From assembly GCA_903644035.1 (NCBI GenBank), contig CAHJXG010000331.1, positions 1-6,236 on the forward strand: a stretch of DNA of 6,236 nt, in the 5' to 3' direction. The notes under the pieces are model-generated. The model was not told the DNA's origin and searched no databases. It saw nothing but the letters and a program-made list of their open reading frames with translations. This stretch comes from Rhodospirillales bacterium (lineage in GTDB: Bacteria; Pseudomonadota; Alphaproteobacteria; Acetobacterales; Acetobacteraceae). Below, piece by piece: positions 1 to 4,806 of the stretch (its first letter is position 1; each line of letters begins with the position of its first letter). The translations under genes and the position numbers were made by a program.

Positions 1-373
1 TCCGCAGCCGGGACCGTGACACGGCGAAGCCGTCGCCCCGGCGCTGGATGCCCGCCGTTTCCGATAATCCCGGCCAGTCCACGATGCCGGCCACGGCGGT
101 CCGGGGATCGTCGTAGATCGTCGCGCAGCGGTCCCCGGCAATGAAAAAGTTGGACCAGGTCAGGCAAACGTCGCGCAGCCTGTCCAGCCGCCGGGACTGC
201 GACCGCCGGCCCGCCGGGAGGACGACCGGTCCGGACGGCGCCCCCGAAAGGTCTCGAAACAATCTGGGCGGCCGTTTCCGCCAGTCGACCCCGGGCCAAC
301 GCTGCACCGTGTCGCACGGGAAGCCTTCGTCGAACACCAGGCGGACCCAATCGTCCAAGACTTCCTCACGCAG
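1..373 (-). CDS. Unrecognised partial protein, runs off left edge
   Basis: This minus-strand frame has no stop from the TGA at 376-374 to the window edge (about 124 codons). Codons mostly end in G or C and the product is well mixed, including VLDDWVRLVFDEGFPCDTVQ, LTWSNFFIAGDR and AVAGIVDWPGL, so it looks coding. I do not recognise the family. The 5' end is uncertain. The frame contains no ATG or GTG near its beginning, and the only nearby start-like codon is TTG at 358-356. A short ATG-started frame (ATG at 425-423) reads MQPFGMVDHRPMSALLVTA and ends at a TGA at 368-366, overlapping the main frame. A one-base change near 371 would fuse the two into one natural-looking protein, so the gene may be frameshifted. 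It follows the decayed TnpB on the same strand. An alternative is that it is itself a fragment of an old mobile-element gene. Confidence 0.45.
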   Translation of the reverse strand, partial: MREEVLDDWVRLVFDEGFPCDTVQRWPGVDWRKRPPRLFRDLSGAPSGPVVLPAGRRSQSRRLDRLRDVCLTWSNFFIAGDRCATIYDDPRTAVAGIVDWPGLSETAGIQRRGDGFAVSRSRLR

Positions 374-480
374 TCACGAGCAGGGCAGACATCGGACGAT
401 GGTCTACCATGCCAAAGGGCTGCATGCCTTGGCTCAAACGTGAGTAGGTCCGGTTTGGGGCTGGGTGGGTGAGTTCGGGG

Positions 481-1190
481 TCACTGACTTTCATCGCCAA
501 CGGTCGCCAGCATTCGCGTTTCTACAACCGGCATCGGGCCGAAGTCCTGCTCTGCGATTTTTATACGCGTCGCGTTGGCCGTCAGCCGGTGCGAGGTGTG
601 GTGCAGCACGTCCCTCCGCCAGTTGCGCACCTTGCAATGAACGATGCCGACGCGCCTGGCCCAGTCTTGCGCATAAGCCGAACATTTTCTCTCCGCGCGA
701 GCTTGAAGTTTTCCCGCCGCAGCTTCTTCTGCGCCCTCCGCAGCGGCTTGATGGCCGCCATCTCCTCGAACGCGGAACCATCAAAGGTCGTCATCAGTGC
801 GGACACGCTGGAGTCGCCGGCCAACATAACGCCCGTGGCGGGCCGGACACACTCGAACTGCGCCGACAACGTTCAACGGTCGCCCCCGCACCACACGCGC
901 GCCGAAAGCAGGCAGAACTCTAGCACGTCGCCCGGCGCAGCCGTACCCGGCCCAGCTTGGCAGAATGGCGTCCCACGCGCTAATCCTGATCGCCTGGCCC
1001 ACGCAGTAGATGCCGCTTTCGCGCACGAATTTCTTTTTGGTCGTGGGAAAGCCGCCTTGCGGGCGAGCTTGCACTCCTTGACTATGCAGCGCAGCGCGCC
1101 GTCGGGACGGACCACGCGATTCAGCACGGCATGAGCCGGCAGGTCGGCCAGCGATCCCAAGCTCGTCTTGCGCTTTATCGCCGCGGTCAC
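481..1190 (-). pseudogene. tnpB: Decayed TnpB (IS200/IS605-type OrfB) transposon nuclease
   Basis: TnpB proteins are RNA-guided RuvC-like nucleases encoded by IS200/IS605-type elements. Recognisable blocks appear in family order but in different minus frames: LADLPAHAVLNRVV (near 1150), KKKFVRESGIYCVGQAIRI (near 1040-985), KLGRVRLRRAT (near 955-925), GDVLEFCLLSARVW (near 928-885), LSAQFECVRPA, then a RuvC-I-like SVSALMTTFDG, PLRRAQKKLRRENFKLARR (near 750-690), and KVRNWRRDVLHHTSHRL (near 635-590). The first, fourth and fifth blocks share one frame, with a TGA at 875-873 where relatives as I recall them have Trp after GDR. The middle blocks and the last block lie in other frames, implying at least four indels. 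The frame holding the last block ends at TGA 483-481. The N-terminal part, the end of the RuvC core and the zinc finger were not found. No functional product is expected. Confidence 0.78.
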
Positions 1191-1578
1191 AATCTAAGAC
1201 TGCCTCTCTCACATGAACCGGCCCATGGCGGCGTGTTCGCCTCCGTCCGCATCCAGCTCTTGCTGAATCAGCCCCTCAACGACCTGCGCACCCGATCCCG
1301 GATGCCCCCACTCGACTCCAGCCTTGTTCGCAAACAGCGTCGTGCCGTTCGCCCCTGTCGTACTATCCTGTTTCGTGGCGCGATCTCGCCGGCGCTTGAA
1401 CACCGGTCATGGCTCGTTGGCAAGCCAGAGATTACGCCACCTTGCTATCCCATGACATTCGCGGCGGTACCTCAACGTCGGAAGAAGGTTCATCGGTCCT
1501 GTGTAGGAGCGCCAAAGCTCAATCACTAAAAATTTAGTAAAGCTGATTGTCCACACGTATCTACAAAACATATTAATG
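1191..1578. other. Gene-poor stretch between TnpB remnant and tail-spike-like gene
   Basis: No convincing gene is visible. The best minus frame (1403-1209, GTG start, 64 codons) gives FANKAGVEWGHPGSG and VEGLIQQELDADGG, which looks protein-like but matches nothing I recognise and has no clear ribosome binding site. It could be the end of another broken gene or the lost 5' part of the TnpB locus. A second minus frame (1592-1407) begins in AT-rich DNA and is probably chance. GC content falls abruptly rightward of about 1510, marking the edge of the AT-rich 3' end of the neighbouring gene. Confidence 0.35.
1520..1549 (-). terminator. Weak AT-rich dyad 3' of the tail-spike-like gene
   Basis: ACTAAA (1525-1530) and TTTAGT (1533-1538) pair across two bases. 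CAATC (1520-1524) and GATTG (1545-1549) can extend the stem across an asymmetric internal loop. It lies about 30 to 60 bases past the TAA of the 534-residue gene, in the direction of transcription. A smaller dyad, AACAT/ATGTT followed by a short T run on the minus strand, lies right at the stop codon (about 1567-1580). Neither is GC-rich nor followed by a strong T tract, so termination here is only a possibility. Confidence 0.2.
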
Positions 1579-3183
1579 TTAGGTAGTTGCACTTCTCAGA
1601 TTAGATAAAGATCGAGAAAGCACTAACCATGAATTATAATTTGATGACCATAATAAAGAAAGAACTTCCATGGAAGATTGCGAGTTCAATTCCAGAATGT
1701 TATCTTTAGTATTGTCCAATATTCCTGTAAGATATACTTTACCATCGCCAAGACATTTTATAACTATTGTATGCCCGTCATTCTTGCCTATCCCAATGGA
1801 CATATGCCTATTCTGATCTGCCTCAATCACCGCTACCAGATCACTTACGCTAATAGGTCCTGATTCTTTATAAATATTGGTTATAGGAGTTAAAACGTTT
1901 CCTTCTATCCCTTGTGCAGACGCCTGGATAACAGGAGCGCCTTTCACTACTATCTCAACTTTCCCGCTACCTGGGTTGTAGGTCAGCCATACATCGCCGA
2001 CTCGAACTGCAGCAGGATTGGAGTAAAAGTCGGGATTGCTGGCATTTAGGTAGATGCGTTGTCCGGCGGCCAAGGTGGCTACTGCCTTGGTTGGACCAGT
2101 TGACATATTCGACGTGTCCAGCACGTTTTTCCATCTACCGAGGATTTGAAACGCGACATCGACGGCCTTGGTGCCGGACGACTGATAACGGGTGGCCACC
2201 CACCAAGCACCCTTTGCACCAGCATCGTTTGTGCGATAGAAATTCCGTACTGTGCTGGAAACTGCCACATCAAAGCCATAATCATTGTGGCTGAACTCAT
2301 CGACCTGTTGATAGGTGCCATCGGCAAATCCAAAGACGTCACCAAACATCAAGAGAACGGCAGGGTTCGCTAGAAAATGTGTGCTCCCCGGATTTGTACC
2401 GTAAACCGTGCCACCCAATGACAATATTGCTGCGTCACCCTGACCTTCCTGTACAATACGTCCAGTAATTGCTGCGCATCCTGTACGTCCGCCTTGATCG
2501 TTAGAAAGCGCGTTGTAGCCGGATTTGTTCTGACAAAATACAGTTATGGCGCTGTTTTCATGATGAAAAGCATAGTTGCTTGATGGACGAGTGAGAGTGG
2601 AGTCGCCATCGATCCTGTGCTCAATCGCTAGATGTACGGTAGAGAAATCTCCATCAAAAGCAGTGCTGATATCGCCCATATTCGAGTAACGGGTAGGCTC
2701 AGTTGAACGCCGAGCAAACATTCGACCCCTCGGCAAGCCATCCCCCGTGCGAAGCCTACCTTCCCCATTGAAGCGTCCAGACATCGTGTCCGGTAAAGCT
2801 TTGATAGATGCTGTTCCGATAGGAAGGCTCACCGCGTTGAGACCAGCTACAGCCTGCGCGCTCCGAATGGCCTGGCTGTCATCTGTTTTGCCGTCGAGCG
2901 TCGCACCGTAGTCCTTGGCGTTGATCGTATCAGCGAATCGGTCGCCCAGCCGTCGAGCGACAGTGCTGTTCGTTGCGGCCACGGGAGCGGTGGCGAACAA
3001 CCGGCCAACTGTGACGCTGCCAGAAAACAAGCCTTGGCTGAGCACCATACGGTCCTCAGCGTTGACCGAGAGCACTGGAGGTATATCTTTAACTGTGGCA
3101 ACTTGCTGGAACGGCGCAAGAGGGTTCGGACGAGCAGGTCCGACGATCGTAGAGAACACAGCGGCAAGCAACTGACGTCTCAT
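1579..3183 (-). CDS. Tail-spike-like / pectate-lyase-fold surface protein
   Basis: This intact 534-residue protein starts at ATG 3183-3181, with GGGAA six bases upstream, and ends at TAA 1581-1579. Residues about 80-105 read DRFADTINAKDYGA followed by a TDD-containing stretch and an alanine-rich helix. This is the signature that opens the beta-helix of phage tail spikes and pectate-lyase-3-type proteins. Such proteins bind or cleave surface polysaccharide. Here that role is inferred from the motif, and I see no specific catalytic residues. Residues 1-75 would be an attachment or secretion region; a weak hydrophobic stretch (LLAAVFSTIV) follows the basic start, so export is possible but not convincing. 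The C-terminal hundred residues are polar, Asn/Ser-rich and apparently beta-structured (YLTGILDNTKDN, LLWSSNYNSWLVL), like a receptor-binding or trimerising tip. No other phage structural gene is nearby. Base composition differs strongly from the flanks: 18 of 60 bases at 1621-1680 are G or C. This suggests recent acquisition. Exact function is unknown. Confidence 0.82.
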   Translation of the reverse strand: MRRQLLAAVFSTIVGPARPNPLAPFQQVATVKDIPPVLSVNAEDRMVLSQGLFSGSVTVGRLFATAPVAATNSTVARRLGDRFADTINAKDYGATLDGKTDDSQAIRSAQAVAGLNAVSLPIGTASIKALPDTMSGRFNGEGRLRTGDGLPRGRMFARRSTEPTRYSNMGDISTAFDGDFSTVHLAIEHRIDGDSTLTRPSSNYAFHHENSAITVFCQNKSGYNALSNDQGGRTGCAAITGRIVQEGQGDAAILSLGGTVYGTNPGSTHFLANPAVLLMFGDVFGFADGTYQQVDEFSHNDYGFDVAVSSTVRNFYRTNDAGAKGAWWVATRYQSSGTKAVDVAFQILGRWKNVLDTSNMSTGPTKAVATLAAGQRIYLNASNPDFYSNPAAVRVGDVWLTYNPGSGKVEIVVKGAPVIQASAQGIEGNVLTPITNIYKESGPISVSDLVAVIEADQNRHMSIGIGKNDGHTIVIKCLGDGKVYLTGILDNTKDNILELNSQSSMEVLSLLWSSNYNSWLVLSRSLSNLRSATT

Positions 3184-3203
3184 TGGTAGTTCCCAGCATC
3201 TGA

Positions 3204-3257
3204 GGTATACTCGTCATGACGTAGATTGCGACTACGGTATGGGCACCCGGGTATGGG
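3204..3257 (-). promoter_or_regulatory. Possible control region of the tail-spike-like gene
   Basis: The 241 bases between the tail-spike-like ATG and the 86-codon gene contain no convincing gene. Reading on the minus strand there is a TATACC (3209-3204) placed plausibly for a -10 box, though no good -35 box precedes it. Next to it is the perfect 10-bp palindrome CGTCATGACG (3212-3221), and then an 8-bp direct repeat, GGTATGGG on the plus strand, at 3236-3243 and 3250-3257 (14-base period). These could be an operator and activator site, but each is short enough to arise by chance. Confidence 0.2.
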
Positions 3258-3412
3258 TGATGCGTGCTGGATAGCTGGACGCCAGGCCGGGTCGCCACCC
3301 GACGCTTCGATGGAACGAGCGCTCGCTGACCTGGTATTACATGGACTCGCAGCGTCGCAGGATGGGGCTGAAGCATACCTCATCGCACGACTCGCCACGG
3401 AGATCTTACGAT

Positions 3413-3447
3413 CAGACAGACAAGCTACTCCTTGTCCATTCTGTCTG
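3413..3447 (-). terminator. Bulged 12-bp hairpin spanning the small gene's stop codon
   Basis: On the plus strand CAGACAGACAAG (3413-3424) pairs with CTTGTC (3431-3436) and TGTCTG (3442-3447), with a CTACTC loop and a five-base bulge at 3437-3441. The loop contains the TAG stop of the 86-codon gene. The 12 paired bases make a solid stem. No T tract follows on either strand, so this is not a classic intrinsic terminator. It may be a factor-dependent stop, an mRNA 3'-end stabiliser or a protein-binding dyad. Confidence 0.3.
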
Positions 3448-3685
3448 CGACGTCCCACCATGCGGCCATCTCCCTTTCAAGCCGGGCACTGGCAATCTGC
3501 ACGCCAGTGCTGCCGTGGGCTTGAAAGGCAGCCGCAAGCTCCAGCCCGATTTCCCGCATGACCGCCAAATCGATCTTGTTGAGCGCGCCGCTCGACACAA
3601 GCCGCCCGACCAACGCTTGCAAGGCCAAGCTCACGACGGTAGTTCGGACCAACATGGTCTCAAGCTCGGCGCCGGGGAATGCCAT
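3425..3685 (-). CDS. Small conserved-looking protein of unknown function (86 aa)
   Basis: I chose the ATG at 3685-3683 because AGGAG lies six bases upstream (3696-3692); the stop is TAG at 3427-3425. The same frame is open further upstream into the IS, but that part has no conserved character and crosses the IS boundary. Codons are strongly G/C-ending, supporting real coding. The product begins MAFPGAELETMLVRTT, continues with a helix rich in Val, Leu and Ala (residues about 12-32, amphipathic rather than clearly membrane-spanning), then KIDLAVMREIGLELAAAFQ, and ends charged (EMAAWWDVADRMDKE). It is probably all helical. I do not recognise a family. It precedes the tail-spike-like gene on the same strand by 241 bases and may share its origin. 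Two inverted-repeat structures overlap its 3' half, so the DNA or RNA may matter as well as the protein. Confidence 0.65.
   Translation of the reverse strand: MAFPGAELETMLVRTTVVSLALQALVGRLVSSGALNKIDLAVMREIGLELAAAFQAHGSTGVQIASARLEREMAAWWDVADRMDKE
3473..3528. repeat. Nested perfect inverted repeats (11 bp outside, 8 bp inside)
   Basis: CCTTTCAAGCC (3473-3483) is the exact reverse complement of GGCTTGAAAGG (3518-3528). Within it GCACTGGC (3486-3493) is the exact reverse complement of GCCAGTGC (3503-3510), with a nine-base loop. Unpaired spacers are 2 and 7 bases, so 38 of the 56 bases pair in one long stem. It lies in the coding sequence of the 86-residue protein (around FQAHGSTGVQIASARLER). 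It could be a recombinase or regulator binding site, or an RNA structure. Confidence 0.7.
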
Positions 3686-3732
3686 CGAATGCTCCTGGCC
3701 AGAAGGGAAAACGTTGCCATGTCGTTTGAAAA

Positions 3733-3762
3733 TTTGTAACCCATGAGCAAGCCCACTTGCAA
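3733..3762 (-). promoter_or_regulatory. Candidate sigma-70-type promoter of the 86-aa gene
   Basis: On the minus strand TTGCAA (3762-3757) is followed after 17 bases by TTACAA (3739-3734), or after 18 bases by TACAAA (3738-3733). This would put the transcript start some 40 bases before the ATG. The boxes match the consensus only moderately, and a local AT-rich patch (AAATTTTC) in GC-rich DNA is the main support. It lies downstream of the IS, so the insertion would not separate it from the gene. Confidence 0.25.
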
Positions 3763-3857
3763 GCCGGTGCGCGGGAACACCCAAAGCGCTGGTGCTAAGA
3801 TCGGCGTGCCGCCTCGCCGGCAGTGCGAGCAACGGCGGCGAAACGGCACACCCGCTA

Positions 3858-3869
3858 GGGCTTGTTAGC
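3858..3869 (+). repeat. Left terminal inverted repeat of the IS
   Basis: GGGCTTGTTAGC, identical over 12 bases to the complement of 4690-4701. It overlaps the end of the transposase: the TAA stop of the downstream frame is formed at 3867-3865 inside the repeat, so the IS end and the protein end are shared. Confidence 0.9.
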
Positions 3870-4239
3870 CTTTGATCCAGTCGATGGCTGCAGCCATGCA
3901 AAGGACGCCCATGAAGGAGTTGGCGGTCTTCTCGTAGCGCGTGGCGACCGCATGCCATTCCTTGAGCCTGGCCCAGAGCCGCTCGACCTGGTTGCGGTGC
4001 GTGTAGATCCAACCCGGGCAAGCCACGGGCGCCTCGTTCCGCTTGGGCGGGATCGCGGGCTGCGCGCCCAAGTCCCGGATGTGCTCGCGGAAGCCGTGGC
4101 TGCTGTAGCCGCGATCGGCGACTACCCAGCCGGGCACGCCCGGCAGTTGCTCGAGCAGCGCCACGGCATGCGGCAGTTCGTGCGCCTGCCCCGGCGCCAG
4201 GACAAAGGCCACGGCCCGGCCGATCGCGTCGGTGATCAC
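3865..4239 (-). CDS. IS5-family transposase, downstream part (OrfB-like, 124 codons)
   Basis: This frame carries the second and third DDE residues. VADRGYSSHGF gives the second Asp (residue 42 from the GTG at 4239-4237), and HRNQVERLWARLKEWHAV gives the Glu at 86 in an exact Y(2)R(3)E(6)K signature (Tyr79, Arg82, Glu86, Lys93). The reading frame extends upstream as GTKPCVIT to a TAG at 4257-4255. Beyond that TAG the same frame continues as REALGRSRGG, the usual sequence before this point. The TAG therefore most likely replaced one sense codon (Tyr in the relatives I recall). On its own this part lacks the first catalytic Asp and the N-terminal DNA-binding region, so it cannot be an active transposase. 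The GTG is a nominal start without a clear ribosome binding site. Confidence 0.8.
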   Translation of the reverse strand: MITDAIGRAVAFVLAPGQAHELPHAVALLEQLPGVPGWVVADRGYSSHGFREHIRDLGAQPAIPPKRNEAPVACPGWIYTHRNQVERLWARLKEWHAVATRYEKTANSFMGVLCMAAAIDWIKG

Positions 4240-4634
4240 GCAGGGTTTGGTGCCCTAGCCGCCACGAGACCGGCCAAGTGCCTCGCGATGATCCCGTTGC
4301 GCTGGGGTGCCGCCGTTTTGGCCGCCCCGGCCGCTTTCTGGTGCGCGCGGATGCTGGTGCCATCGAGAAACGTCATCCCAAGCTGCACGCCCTGCTCCTG
4401 GACCAGCGTCAGCAGGCGTTCCCAAACATGGAGCCGCGACCAGCGGATGAAGCACTGCGCCGCCATCCACCATGGGCCGAGTTCGTTCGGCACCGCGCGC
4501 CACTTCGCGCCGTTGTCGTGCCGCCACACGATGGCGCTGATGGTCCGCTGCAGATACTGGGACGGCACCTTTGCCGCCGGACGCACCACCTCGATCAAGG
4601 GTTCCAGCACTGCCCATTGCGCATCCGTCAGCAT
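4236..4634 (-). CDS. IS5-family transposase, upstream part (OrfA-like, 132 codons)
   Basis: I chose ATG 4634-4632 (MLTDAQWAVLEPLI) because AAGGTGG precedes it closely; the frame is also open up to a TTG in the right terminal repeat. It contains the N-terminal region of IS427-type transposases (TISAIVWRHDNGAKWRAVP, WSRLHVWERLL) and the first catalytic Asp in MTFLDGTSIRAHQKAAGA (about residue 91). From the AAAA run at 4319-4316 onward the family-like sequence continues in the -1 frame (NGGTPAQRDHREALGRSRGG), whereas this frame ends 26 codons later at the TGA at 4238-4236 with no family resemblance. Programmed -1 frameshifting is common in IS5 relatives, but this A run is short and does not form a canonical slippery heptamer, so a decay frameshift is equally likely. 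Confidence 0.8.
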   Translation of the reverse strand: MLTDAQWAVLEPLIEVVRPAAKVPSQYLQRTISAIVWRHDNGAKWRAVPNELGPWWMAAQCFIRWSRLHVWERLLTLVQEQGVQLGMTFLDGTSIRAHQKAAGAAKTAAPQRNGIIARHLAGLVAARAPNPA

Positions 4635-4689
4635 CCAGCCCACCTTGTCAAAAGGCGGAACAATGCACCCGCAGGAGAAAAGTTCGGGC

Positions 4690-4701
4690 GCTAACAAGCC
4701 C
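4690..4701 (-). repeat. Right terminal inverted repeat of the IS
   Basis: Reads GGGCTTGTTAGC on the minus strand, matching the left end base for base over 12 positions. Beyond position 12 the two ends diverge at once. The adjacent outer bases (4702-4704, TAG) mirror the CTA outside the left end. Confidence 0.9.
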
Positions 4702-4756
4702 TAGTTGCGATGCTGGAAGCTGCCCGTGTCGTCAGCCCGACCGCTGGATAGCATCG

Positions 4757-4800
4757 GGCCAACAGCTCGAAGGGCGAGCAAGGTTGGCAGGCTGTTGGTC
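4757..4800 (-). terminator. Hairpin just downstream of the serine recombinase gene
   Basis: CCAACAGC (4759-4766) is the exact complement of GCTGTTGG (4791-4798), and the stem can extend one wobble and one GC pair outward. An alternative inner stem, GCTCG/CGAGC (4765-4769 with 4775-4779), shares its first two bases with the outer arm. The structure begins seven bases past the recombinase TGA, a typical place for a terminator, but no T run follows on the minus strand. An attachment-site dyad is the main alternative. Confidence 0.35.
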
Positions 4801-4806
4801 AGTCCC

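Larger units (their letters stand above)
3858..4701 (-). mobile_element. IS5-family insertion sequence, IS427-like group
   Basis: This 844-bp element is bounded by perfect 12-bp inverted repeats, GGGCTTGTTAGC at 3858-3869 and its complement at 4690-4701. The match extends by CTA outside each end, so the duplicated target is TA (3856-3857 and 4702-4703). It can equally be read as CTAG (3855-3858 and 4701-4704) with an 842-bp element, as IS427-group elements favour such palindromic sites. The transposase is split into two minus frames covering almost the whole element, with the DDE residues spread between them. Removing the element rejoins a single CTAG between the recombinase gene and the 86-codon gene. 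Intact ends suggest it is recent, but the transposase appears damaged (see its two parts). Confidence 0.9.

Noticed and set aside
469..1134. A long plus-strand frame (221 codons) across the TnpB remnant
   Set aside because: Its product resembles no family, while the opposite strand carries ordered TnpB motifs. High GC makes long antisense frames common.
1209..1403. A 64-codon GTG-started minus frame in the gene-poor stretch
   Set aside because: The middle looks protein-like, but there is no recognisable family, no clear start signal and it sits between decayed sequences. Not strong enough to call a gene.
3226..3561. Plus-strand open frame opposite the 86-codon gene, with a helix-like stretch (ALADLVLHGLAASQDGAEA)
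   Set aside because: No ribosome binding site before its TTG or internal ATG, an Arg/Pro/Gln-rich second half, and it runs antisense through a gene with better codon usage and a clear Shine-Dalgarno sequence. Kept only as a weak possibility.
3631..3849. A 72-codon minus frame upstream of the small gene with a Cys/Arg-rich start
   Set aside because: It overlaps the 86-codon gene out of frame and lacks a ribosome binding site. The Cys pair looks like chance in GC-rich DNA.
3425..4363. A 312-codon minus-strand frame running from inside the IS into the 86-codon gene
   Set aside because: The upstream two thirds is a different frame of the IS transposase and of the junction. Only the last 86 codons have coding character, and they have their own start signal, so this is not an IS-driven fusion protein.
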